Part shown: positions 52,899-61,178 of the stretch, one piece after another | How the letters are laid out: each line of letters opens with the position of its first letter | Position numbering within the stretch: the first letter of the stretch is position 1 | DNA from: Thiocapsa sp. | Lineage (GTDB): Bacteria > Pseudomonadota > Gammaproteobacteria > Chromatiales > Chromatiaceae | Assembly: GCF_018399035.1 (NCBI RefSeq) | Contig: NZ_CP073760.1 | Location: 620,001 to 684,000 of the forward strand | Direction of reading: 5' to 3' | DNA length: 64,000 bases | The notes under the pieces: generated by a model | The model's input: only the letters and a program-made list of their open reading frames with translations | What the model was told of the DNA's origin: nothing | Database searches by the model: none | Made by a program: the position numbers and the translations under genes

Positions 52899-54125
52899 CT
52901 ACCTCGCATCGAGATAATCGCTGTACCAAAGACCGCCCAGAGGCAATCCCTCGGACACCAGGTGACCGACATCGGCAAGCTCCGACGCCCGCTGGATCGC
53001 GGAGAAGCCGTCGGCGCCCTTCTGGAGCACCCAGACCTCTTCCGGAGACAAGGCATCGACGAAATAGGGCTGGTGCGTCGTGACGAAGATCTGCGGGGCA
53101 CCCTTTTTGCCCGTCGCATGGGCACGAAACTCCTGGGCAAGCGCCTCCAGCAGTTTGTGATACAGACCGTTTTCGGGTTCCTCGATGCAGATGAAGGGAG
53201 GCGGATCCGGGTCCTCCAAGAGGAGTAGATACGCAAAGACCTTCAGTGTACCGTCAGACATCTGCTGGGCGAAGAATGGGTCCACAAAGGCGCCATCGTT
53301 GAAGCGCAACAGAACCCGCTTATCCGCGGTTTCCAAGGTGTCGATGTCCGTGATCCCCGGGATTTTGGCCGCAATGCGCTGGAGGATACGCTTGAACCGA
53401 TCCTTGTGGTCGCGCTCCATGAACTGCACGACGTTACCGATATTGTCCCCATGGATGTTGAGATGCCGCTGAGGACCGGCACTCGGTAAGCCGCGCGCCG
53501 CGTCGGGGTGAAAGTACGACAGATACCAACCCTTCAAGAAATCCCGAAAACGCTTGATGCGCGGATGCTCCATCAGCGTGCCGAGTGTGGCGATGCCCAA
53601 TTGCCGCCGGTCGGTCAATTCAACATCCAAGCGCGCTTTGCCCTCCTCCTCGGCACCCTCCACGGCATCTTCGCCCGACCAAACCGTCCCTTTTCCATGC
53701 TGCAGGCGCAGAAAGGGGAACAGCCGACCACGGGTGGTGCCTTTGCGCGCCTGTTTAAGCACCTCGGACTCGACGAAGGGTCGCCCGGTCTTATCCAAGG
53801 CCACGGACAGCTCGTAAGAGATCGGCCGGTCGTTCGGCGCCTCGCGATAGAAGACTTCGAATCGAATAGGACCCTGTTGGCCCTTGGACAGCAGACGCTC
53901 GTATCCGCCGCGCTGCTTGATGTCGCAGGCCGTCTCGACATCGGTCGCCAAGCAGTCCGCGACGAATCCGAAGGCATCGAACAGCGAGCTTTTCCCAGAG
54001 CCGTTCTTGCCGATGACGACCGTGAACGGGGTCAGCGGCTTGCCTTGACCGCCGGAGAGACGGCCCAGCGCCACATCCTTCAGCGGCCGGAAGTTCTGCA
54101 CCCGAAACCCTTCAATAATGGCCAT
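52899..54125 (-). CDS. AAA/ABC-type ATPase paired with DUF4276
   Basis: The protein has 408 residues. Walker A (VVIGKNGSGKSS, 37-48) is near the N-terminus, the signature-like MSDGTLKVFAYLLL follows at about 290, Walker B/E is PPFICIEEPENGLY near 310 and the H-loop is IFVTTHQPYFVDAL. This is the AAA_21/RecF-like layout of OLD-type and retron-type ATPases. With DUF4276 it forms a two-gene cassette between pglXI and brxHII, both core BREX genes. Confidence 0.9.
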   Translation of the reverse strand: MAIIEGFRVQNFRPLKDVALGRLSGGQGKPLTPFTVVIGKNGSGKSSLFDAFGFVADCLATDVETACDIKQRGGYERLLSKGQQGPIRFEVFYREAPNDRPISYELSVALDKTGRPFVESEVLKQARKGTTRGRLFPFLRLQHGKGTVWSGEDAVEGAEEEGKARLDVELTDRRQLGIATLGTLMEHPRIKRFRDFLKGWYLSYFHPDAARGLPSAGPQRHLNIHGDNIGNVVQFMERDHKDRFKRILQRIAAKIPGITDIDTLETADKRVLLRFNDGAFVDPFFAQQMSDGTLKVFAYLLLLEDPDPPPFICIEEPENGLYHKLLEALAQEFRAHATGKKGAPQIFVTTHQPYFVDALSPEEVWVLQKGADGFSAIQRASELADVGHLVSEGLPLGGLWYSDYLDAR

Positions 54126-54154
54126 CTAGCCCTCCTCCGTCGCCGCTTCGCGGT

Positions 54155-56929
54155 TTAACTCTGCGCATCGGACAGCGTCAGCGCTTGGTCATACCACAGC
54201 AGTAGCTTCTCGTCTTCCTGCAGCGCCAGCTCGGGGATCTTCCGGGCCACCGAGATGATGGTTCGATGATCCTTTTGGGACCAGGCCGCTTTGAAACCGG
54301 CGCGCAGCACCTCCAGCCGGAACTCCTTCAGGCGGCGCGCGGGATTGGCGCGATAGGTCTCGAACGCCTTGAGCAGGGTCTTCTCGCGCTTTTTCTCCAA
54401 GTCGGCTGCCTTGTTCGGGTCCGGGACATACCAGCGTTCCTTGGCCTTGGCGACCAGACCCGGATCGACCTTGTTCATGCCGCGATACTCGTGGAAGTTC
54501 TTCGACAGATAATTCGTGATCTGGGTGGGGACGTCCCCGGCACCCTCGTAGCGCAGAAAATTGTCTTCCAGAAGGGCGCTCAGCTCGGGCTTCTCCTCGT
54601 GTTTGCGCCAGCCCGCGCCGAGTTGGGCGATGTACTCGGGATGCACCTCTTGGTAGGTCGATGGGCGCTTCTTCAGGAAGTCCGTCAGCCAGTCGATCGC
54701 GCTGCGCTCATCCGAGACGAACAGTTCCATCTGCGGTGCCCGGGTGACTCGCGCGCGCTGCATTTCGTAGTGGCCGACTTGCTCGGGCAGGAACACCATG
54801 CCGTCGCGCTCCGGGAAGTCGCGTTGGCTCAGCCCCTCCAGAAACTCGTCGCTCGATAGCGGAACCGGGGCGTCATGCCGCACGAACCAGGCGATCATCC
54901 GGTCGTAGATCCGCCTCGGGTCGCGCTCGACAATGAACTCCAGCTCGCCGTCCTTGGGCTTGGTCACCGAAAGCTGCTTCAAGTGAGTCTGTACGAAGTC
55001 CCAGGCCGACTCCGGGGTGGCGCCCCGTTGCGCGAAGCGCTGCTCCAGACCGCCGTTCGGCTTGTAGGCGGAGATGACCAGATCCTGTTTGACGGCGGTG
55101 GTCGAGGTGACCTGCCGATAGCTCCCCTGCTGTTTATCCAGCGCGGTCACCTCGGCGACCACGAAACCGGCCTGTTGCAGGGCGACCTGAATGGCATTCC
55201 AGACGCTCGCTCGGCTGTTGGAGAAGACCACGGTCATCCAGCGGCCCGGCTTGAGCACCCGGTAATACTCGGCGAAGCAACGCTGCATCAGACGCTGGTA
55301 TTCGGGCAGGGCCTTCTTCTTAAAGCGATCGATGATCGCCTCGGGCCGTGCGTCGGTGGTCACGCCATGCCAGGACTCGACGAGAAAATTGAGGTCGGCG
55401 TAATAGATGTTCTCGCCGAAGGGCGGGTCGGTGAAGATGTAGTCGATACTCGCGCCGGGAAGCTCTAAGCGCTCTGCGGTGCTGGTGGTCACAGCTACGC
55501 AATCGCGACTTGATCGAAAATCCGAAAAAATCTTAGCGAGCCTCTTCCCGCGTGCTTCTACGGCGTACCATGGAGAAAGCTCACAGCTGTGGGAAGGGAC
55601 ATAGTAGACGCCCGGTAGATATTTGTTTACTTGCTTGAATCCTTGCGGCTGAAACCGATTCAGAACCGAGCTTGTCCAGATAGCTTGCTCAACAAAAAAC
55701 AGCAGAGCATGGCGCAACCGAGGATCCGGATGACCTTTCGCTTTTCGCCATAACGAACCCAAGGCATGAGCGGGTCGGGTTAGAAAGAAGTGGTGGATAT
55801 GAGTAATACCGGCCTGATCCATTCTGGCCCGCTCATGCGTCATGTGCATCGGCGGGATAGACTGTGTAGGAACATCCGCGGGAAACTGCATTGATTCGAT
55901 CCTGGCCAATACATCTAGATCATAAGAGTCTGGAAGTTTTTCATAACGTGTCTTCCCGAGTATGTAAAGAATAAGCACTGGCTCTCGTTTAGGTGTAGCT
56001 AGCGCGAGGCCAGTCGCTGCGTCTATTGTGGATAGGAATAGCCTCTCAAGTCGCTGTTTTGTCATCTCGCTTGCACAATGAGGGCAACAAAAGACGCTCC
56101 GAACTTGCTTTGTACTTGGGTCAACCGCCTCTTTGACGAAGTTGATCGCGCCGGTGCACTCGGGACAACTATATATTTGGCTCCAGACGACGTACTCGAT
56201 CCGCCCCTTGGTTCTGCCGTCCGAATGCAGGGTCTCATACATCCAACCGATCTCTTGCTCGACCTCCTTGAGCAGTTGCTTGCCGGCTGTTGCGAAGGCG
56301 TCGACATCGAAGGGCAGGTTGTAGTTGGCCGCGATGAAGGTCGCCGCCGGCGACAGGTCGTTGAGGATCACCCGGCGCGCACCCCACTTGGGCGCCGCCT
56401 TGCCCTGCCGCTTCCACTCCTGCTCCAACTGAAGCCGGTAGACGGCGGGCGCGGCGCCGCACCACTGAGCCGCCACCCCGGTCATCCCCGAGCCGGCAAA
56501 GCCGTCCAGCACCAGATCGCCCGGCTCGGTGTAATGCAGGATCGAGGGCACGATGGCCAGATGCGGCACCTTGGTGTGATAGGAATGCGCCTTATAGAGC
56601 TGGTCTGTCTTGCCGACCGAGACATCGATCGCGAGCGGCTCGCGGCTGTAGCTCACCGCCGGATCGTATGGCGTGCCATGGTGCCGGACGAAGTCATCCA
56701 GCCAGGGATTCGGGCAAGCGGTGTAATACGGCGGATCGGACATGGCGAGGATGGCCTCGTCCGTGCCCTTCGGAAAACCCTCCAGCGCGCGAAACGCCGG
56801 ATCCTTGAGCCTCTCGGCCAGCAGTGCCAGATAGCGCTCCCGGCGCGCCTGATCGCTCGGGAAGGTTTGGCCCAGGCAATCAACCGCACTTGGGTTACTC
56901 GTAATTCGGTCACGCAAGAAATCATTCAC
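54155..56929 (-). CDS. pglXI: BREX DNA methyltransferase PglXI (DUF1156)
   Basis: This 924-residue adenine-specific type methyltransferase has a first DPPY in AMSDPPYYTACPNPW (65-68), SAM motif I VLDGFAGSGMTG (140-151) and a second DPPF in FTDPPFGENIYYADL near residue 500. An inserted four-cysteine zinc module (CPECTGAINF near 255 and CCPHCASEM near 280) fits the DUF1156 family. In BREX the enzyme marks host DNA at a non-palindromic site, and its loss abolishes protection. The DNA between about 55490 and 56170 is clearly less GC-rich than both ends of the gene, suggesting an exchanged target-recognition part. The ATG at 56929 lies 29 bp after the preceding gene ends. Confidence 0.92.
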   Translation of the reverse strand: MNDFLRDRITSNPSAVDCLGQTFPSDQARRERYLALLAERLKDPAFRALEGFPKGTDEAILAMSDPPYYTACPNPWLDDFVRHHGTPYDPAVSYSREPLAIDVSVGKTDQLYKAHSYHTKVPHLAIVPSILHYTEPGDLVLDGFAGSGMTGVAAQWCGAAPAVYRLQLEQEWKRQGKAAPKWGARRVILNDLSPAATFIAANYNLPFDVDAFATAGKQLLKEVEQEIGWMYETLHSDGRTKGRIEYVVWSQIYSCPECTGAINFVKEAVDPSTKQVRSVFCCPHCASEMTKQRLERLFLSTIDAATGLALATPKREPVLILYILGKTRYEKLPDSYDLDVLARIESMQFPADVPTQSIPPMHMTHERARMDQAGITHIHHFFLTRPAHALGSLWRKAKGHPDPRLRHALLFFVEQAIWTSSVLNRFQPQGFKQVNKYLPGVYYVPSHSCELSPWYAVEARGKRLAKIFSDFRSSRDCVAVTTSTAERLELPGASIDYIFTDPPFGENIYYADLNFLVESWHGVTTDARPEAIIDRFKKKALPEYQRLMQRCFAEYYRVLKPGRWMTVVFSNSRASVWNAIQVALQQAGFVVAEVTALDKQQGSYRQVTSTTAVKQDLVISAYKPNGGLEQRFAQRGATPESAWDFVQTHLKQLSVTKPKDGELEFIVERDPRRIYDRMIAWFVRHDAPVPLSSDEFLEGLSQRDFPERDGMVFLPEQVGHYEMQRARVTRAPQMELFVSDERSAIDWLTDFLKKRPSTYQEVHPEYIAQLGAGWRKHEEKPELSALLEDNFLRYEGAGDVPTQITNYLSKNFHEYRGMNKVDPGLVAKAKERWYVPDPNKAADLEKKREKTLLKAFETYRANPARRLKEFRLEVLRAGFKAAWSQKDHRTIISVARKIPELALQEDEKLLLWYDQALTLSDAQS

Positions 56930-56958
56930 ACTATTCTTCCTGTATCCCTGTCTCGCGA

Positions 56959-58308
56959 TTACACCGCGTCGAGTTTGGCTCGTAAATCCGGATAAGCGTA
57001 GTAAGAGTCTTGGTCGCCGCCTGCGCGCACCGTCATGACTTCCACGAAGCTACGCCAGTCGTCCAGTGTCGCCCCCAGTAAGGCTCGCGTCTGATCGAAG
57101 ACGGTGACCAAGATGGCCGGCGTTCCACCCGCGTTAAAGATTTGGTCGTTTCCCGAGACCGTAGCCAACAACGACCGCACATGCTCCTCATTAAAATGCT
57201 CCGACAGCCGAACGATCAGCGCCTGACCAAGATCTTCAGCCCGTCGATAGTTCTTTGCTGTGGCATAGATTTCGATCGCTCTATCTGCAAACTCGCGTTT
57301 CGGGCTCTCCGTGATGATGCCAATCTGCGTTGTTTCATCGAACGCGTCGAAGCGCTCCGTCAGCACATGAGCCAGATCGGGGATATTGAAAGCATCGAAA
57401 ACGGAGAACGCCTTCAGGGTCTCAACACTGTCCGACTCTACGAGCGTTCGTAGGCGTATGCGGACCGGCTCGGACAGCCATGACCAGATACGTCGATCTA
57501 CTTCGAGATAGGTACAGAGCCTGAGAAGGACATCGTCTCCAACGCCGTCAAAGCGCTGAGATATAAAAGAGGGAGCGAACTTGTCATAAATCGCGGTCTT
57601 TGCGTGGTAGATTTCCCCCAATGCCAGCGCAAGCAGCCGCTCTTTTCCGAGATATTTCGCTCGCTCGGCTCCGAATGGTGCAGTGAGCACACCTTTCATC
57701 AAGTTGATGACGAGCACATCCTTCGCGCGATCAAGATATTTGACCCGCAGGTACCTTCCAATTGCGTCAGGTAGTACGGGGAAAGATGCGCTAAGGAGAT
57801 CCGCATCGAATCGCGCGACAGCACTCTTTCCTTGAAGTGGTGCATGAACCAGCAGATGCTGAAGCGCATGGACGATATGGGAGCGTGCCAACTCCAAACT
57901 GGGCTGATAGAGTTCGTCGTCGAACACGAAAGCCGGATGGGCGCAGAGATTTCGATCGTCCTGAAGTCTTTTCAAGGCGTCGTATTCGTGAGGCGCGAGA
58001 AGCTGTAAACGATCGTTCGACGTTTCGAGTATGTTGCTCTCAATGCGCTGAAGCTTGCGCAAGTCATCTGCTGCAATCGCCTTATCGAGTTCGGTCACGA
58101 AGGCTTGCGGATCTGCCTCACCTTGAGTTGCCAACTCTCGTGCCTTTGAGATGATGTCGTAGACGATCGCTATCCATGTTGACATGATGGCTGACCTTAA
58201 CGCACCGCCACGGTAGGCCGCAATTGCCTCCATGATGAGTCGGCGCGACTCGCGGTCACGCACGCCTAACGCGAGGCTGTCGATATCGGTTAGTTCTTGG
58301 CTGAACAT
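56959..58308 (-). CDS. HEPN-motif helical protein inside the BREX locus
   Basis: This 449-residue, almost wholly helical protein has no named family that I can assign. Residues about 20-160 have the size and pattern of a HEPN domain, including the canonical R119-N120-x3-H124 (RNLCAHPAF) that forms the RNase site in HEPN effectors. The rest is helical without clear repeats. The ATG at 58308 follows GAGAGGG; an upstream start at 58377 is weaker. It lies 29 bp upstream of pglXI on the same strand, so they are co-transcribed, and its GC content is lower than that of the BREX genes. Plausible roles are an abortive-infection RNase guarding BREX, or a structural BREX accessory. Confidence 0.72.
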   Translation of the reverse strand: MFSQELTDIDSLALGVRDRESRRLIMEAIAAYRGGALRSAIMSTWIAIVYDIISKARELATQGEADPQAFVTELDKAIAADDLRKLQRIESNILETSNDRLQLLAPHEYDALKRLQDDRNLCAHPAFVFDDELYQPSLELARSHIVHALQHLLVHAPLQGKSAVARFDADLLSASFPVLPDAIGRYLRVKYLDRAKDVLVINLMKGVLTAPFGAERAKYLGKERLLALALGEIYHAKTAIYDKFAPSFISQRFDGVGDDVLLRLCTYLEVDRRIWSWLSEPVRIRLRTLVESDSVETLKAFSVFDAFNIPDLAHVLTERFDAFDETTQIGIITESPKREFADRAIEIYATAKNYRRAEDLGQALIVRLSEHFNEEHVRSLLATVSGNDQIFNAGGTPAILVTVFDQTRALLGATLDDWRSFVEVMTVRAGGDQDSYYAYPDLRAKLDAV

Positions 58309-58586
58309 CCACCCTCTCTCAATCTGATGCCGCAAAAACTTGATGAAAAATTGGCCTTGTGCCGTTTTGTGTGGCATTCCCGGAAGTTAATCGGATCTCG
58401 AATGCCCCAGTCCATTTCCCCGTCATACAACCGCGCACATCTTCAAGGACTTAGACTGAGCCTCCACCGCGTCCCACCAGACGGGCGGACTTCTCGTGGG
58501 CGAGTCCGGCCATAAACCGCGTGACCTGAGCCCGATCGATGCGGGTGTTGCGATCGGGTCTTGAAACCCACTTCAGTCGCGCGGCG

Positions 58587-59096
58587 CTATCGGCGGCGGC
58601 GTGGTATTGCGACGGGCCGCACCGGCTGGTAAGCCTTCAAACCCCGGTCGCCTGTCAGGATTTCGACGCAGTAGCCGGCACGTGCGTAATACTCGGCGAC
58701 GTCCTTGATCGTCGCATCGCCGATCGATGTGCCCCCGGCGGCGAGTTCGGGCCAAGTGTCGGCCAAGGCTCTCAGGTTGTCCGCCTGCCAAAGTGGCGAT
58801 TGTTCAGTGAAGGCAGCCCATGGAGAGTTGGCGTCGGCCGCTTCTCTAAGGTATTGCGCCAGTTCGGTGGCGCGGTCGAAACGATGGCTGGGTGCCTGGG
58901 CAATATGGTTGCCGGTCTCGATCAAGGTCGCCATCGGCAGGACGAAGGTGCTCTTTTGTTGGCGCTCGGATTCCAGCAGGGTGTTGATGCGTGTGTGATC
59001 CCAACGGTCGTCTGCGGGTCCGGATTGCTCCTTGCCCGGCACACGCAGCCAGCAGCACAGAACCGTGGTGTCGAGAACCAGAACCCGCCTAGTCAT
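58587..59096 (-). CDS. PIN-domain protein paired with an ATPase
   Basis: This 169-residue PIN-like nuclease has acidic residues in the usual places: D9 (VLVLDTTVLCCW), E60 (ATLIETGNHI), D127 (SIGDATIKD) and D150 (ILTGDRGLKAY). The ATG at 59096 overlaps the end of the ATPase gene by 8 bp; an upstream start at 59120 is possible. PIN proteins cut RNA. The close coupling suggests the ATPase controls the nuclease, as in other two-gene ATPase+nuclease systems. It is followed by about 280 bp before the HEPN gene. Confidence 0.82.
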   Translation of the reverse strand: MTRRVLVLDTTVLCCWLRVPGKEQSGPADDRWDHTRINTLLESERQQKSTFVLPMATLIETGNHIAQAPSHRFDRATELAQYLREAADANSPWAAFTEQSPLWQADNLRALADTWPELAAGGTSIGDATIKDVAEYYARAGYCVEILTGDRGLKAYQPVRPVAIPRRRR

Positions 59097-60378
59097 GTGC
59101 TGCCCTTGCCGGCGGTTCACCGGCGGGCTGCGCAGACAAACTCTTCTCGATCAGACCTTGGCTGGATAGGCGTCCGACCGGACCTTGTGCCAGCAACTTC
59201 GGTAATTGGGCGACGTCTTCGAGAAGGGTCAGAACACTATGGCCGGTTTCTCGATCGCGGTGGGCCACCGTGATAAAGGGCACCATCTCGGTCCCCATCG
59301 CATCGAGCAAGGCCGGATTGTGTGTTGTCACCAACACATCCACGCCCCGAGCAGTGCCGACGTCCTTGAGCATTTCAAGCAGCAAATTGGCGCGGGACGG
59401 ATGGAGGCCATTATCGACCTCCTCGACAACGAGAAGACTCGCCTGCGGGCGGGTGAGTAGGGCCGTCAGAATCGCGAGAAATCGCAAGGTCCCGTCGGAC
59501 ATGCCGCGTGCGTCAACCGTCGGCGGCTCGCCGCAATCCAGCCACTGCTCTTCGCAATACAGCATGGCATCGGAGTTGAATTTGCCGACGGTTTCGGCAT
59601 AGATCCGCCGGATATCCCGTTCGGGTAATCGGCTTGCGTATCGGGTCAGGGTGTCCTCGATGTCTTGCCGCTTCTCATCCGGCAGCGCTGCAAGCACGCC
59701 GGCGATGTTCCCGGCGTCAGGCTCGATCTTGTCCGCTAGCGCCGAATAGCCGCGCATGTGAGACGGTATCGGGTCGAGGATGAAAATATCGCGCAACGCC
59801 GAGATTGTGGCGTTGACGGCATCCTGGATCTCAGCCCTGAGTTTCTGTCCGACGAGTTGAAACAGCACCGCGTGGGACCGCCCAAGCTGTCGTGGGGAAC
59901 CCTGTTTCTCGTTGTAGAGTCGGGCGATGATGGTGGGCGATTCGTCCGCACAGTGGTCTGTTCGAAAGAGTTTGATGGTGCCGGCAGGGGATTTCCTTGT
60001 TCCGTGCTTTCCAGCCCGATAGCGGACGCGGGTCAAGTACTCGGCATGGAGGTCGCACCGGCTCTCGGTGATGCGCCCCTCCAGGCGATACTCGTAGTCG
60101 GTCAGGTCGTCTGCTCGACACACGACACCGATCGAGAACATCGAGCAGGGGCGGCGGGCGGCCCACTCGGCGCCGCCGCGGAGTGGAGGTCTAGTCCCGT
60201 CCCCCTGTAAGGCCGCGGTCAGCATGACGCCCGAAGCGATACGATTGAGGAACTGAAGGGCATCGAGGGCGTTGGATTTTCCGCTCGCGTTGGTTCCGAC
60301 CAGGATCGACAAGGGATCGATATGCAGCGACGCCCGCTCATAGCTCTTCCAGTTTTCCATGCGGAGTTCAGTGATCAT
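59089..60378 (-). CDS. AAA/RecF-type ATPase paired with a PIN protein
   Basis: The protein has 429 residues. MENWKSYERASLHI at the N-terminus, Walker A VGTNASGKSN (27-36), the signature-like MSDGTLRFLAIL near 290, Walker B LLVVEEVDNGLHPSR near 315 and the H-loop VLVTTHNPALLDAMG make a complete AAA_21/SMC-like head with no long coiled coil. It sits between vapBC and the PIN gene. The PIN start overlaps its end, so they are translated together. Confidence 0.9.
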   Translation of the reverse strand: MITELRMENWKSYERASLHIDPLSILVGTNASGKSNALDALQFLNRIASGVMLTAALQGDGTRPPLRGGAEWAARRPCSMFSIGVVCRADDLTDYEYRLEGRITESRCDLHAEYLTRVRYRAGKHGTRKSPAGTIKLFRTDHCADESPTIIARLYNEKQGSPRQLGRSHAVLFQLVGQKLRAEIQDAVNATISALRDIFILDPIPSHMRGYSALADKIEPDAGNIAGVLAALPDEKRQDIEDTLTRYASRLPERDIRRIYAETVGKFNSDAMLYCEEQWLDCGEPPTVDARGMSDGTLRFLAILTALLTRPQASLLVVEEVDNGLHPSRANLLLEMLKDVGTARGVDVLVTTHNPALLDAMGTEMVPFITVAHRDRETGHSVLTLLEDVAQLPKLLAQGPVGRLSSQGLIEKSLSAQPAGEPPARAAHD

Positions 60379-60446
60379 GGCCGGGTCGACTCATGCGATG
60401 GCAAATGCGCCGTGCTGTTTCGGGTTTGGGCACTGACTCGGTGTCG

Positions 60447-60872
60447 TCATGTGTCGGATGCGCCGGCCCAAGGATTGACCACGCGCAGCGACGGCACACG
60501 GAAGTCCGCCAGGTTTCGGGTGACCAGGGTCAGGCCGTGCACAAGCGCCGTTGCGGCGAGCAGGCTATCGATGGCGGGGAGCGGACGGCGCGCATCGGCG
60601 CAAAGCCGGCCCCAACGCTCCGCGATGGTTCCGTCGATGTCGAGGATGCGGCCGGCAAAGTAGACGGGGACGTCGGACTCGAGCCATGCAGAGAACGACG
60701 CCTTGCGATCGCCCTCGGGCATCGCATGGATCCCCTTGCGGAGCTCCCCGAGGGTGAGGACAGAGAGATGCAACGACCCGGCCGGACGCTCGGCGAACCA
60801 ATCGGCAACGCCAGGATGAGGAACGCGTTTCTTGAGCTCGGATAGGGCGTTGGTATCGATCAGCCAGGTCAC
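60447..60872 (-). CDS. vapC: VapC-type PIN toxin
   Basis: This 141-residue PIN ribonuclease has D6 in LIDTNALSE, E43 in LGELRKGI, D102 in PAIDSLLAATA and an LVTRNLADF strand near the end (D123), the full VapC/FitB set. The ATG overlaps the antitoxin stop (ATGA), the standard toxin-antitoxin order. It would cleave tRNA or rRNA when the antitoxin is degraded. Here it is nested between brxC and the ATPase-PIN pair. Confidence 0.92.
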   Translation of the reverse strand: MTWLIDTNALSELKKRVPHPGVADWFAERPAGSLHLSVLTLGELRKGIHAMPEGDRKASFSAWLESDVPVYFAGRILDIDGTIAERWGRLCADARRPLPAIDSLLAATALVHGLTLVTRNLADFRVPSLRVVNPWAGASDT

Positions 60873-61120
60873 AGATCGACCTCGCGGGTCACACTCTCGT
60901 CGCGCGGGAAGACGACGTCCTCAGCCCCGTACAGGGGGGATCGCCGCATGAATTCCACGAGCGACTCGCGCGGCTTGGTCAATTGGTCGTAGTCGGTCCG
61001 CGACAGCACGACCACCGCAGGCTCGCCCCGCAAGGTGATCTCCTGCGGTTCATCATTGGCCGCGAGCCGGACCAGCTCGCTCAAGCGAGCCTTTGCATCC
61101 TGTAACGCCCATTGACGCAT
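60869..61120 (-). CDS. vapB: Phd/YefM-type antitoxin
   Basis: This 83-residue protein has WALQDAKARLSELVRLA, then PQEITLRGEPAVVVLSRTDY, which is the Phd/YefM fold, with an acidic C-terminus that would wrap the toxin. GGAGG precedes the ATG at 61120. It pairs with the overlapping VapC toxin and probably represses its own promoter. The promoter is likely within the 58 bp after brxC. Confidence 0.92.
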   Translation of the reverse strand: MRQWALQDAKARLSELVRLAANDEPQEITLRGEPAVVVLSRTDYDQLTKPRESLVEFMRRSPLYGAEDVVFPRDESVTREVDL

Positions 61121-61178
61121 CGAGACCTCCGGCGTGCCTTGCTCTAGTCAGACTGGTCAGTATAGTCATGAATCGCGA

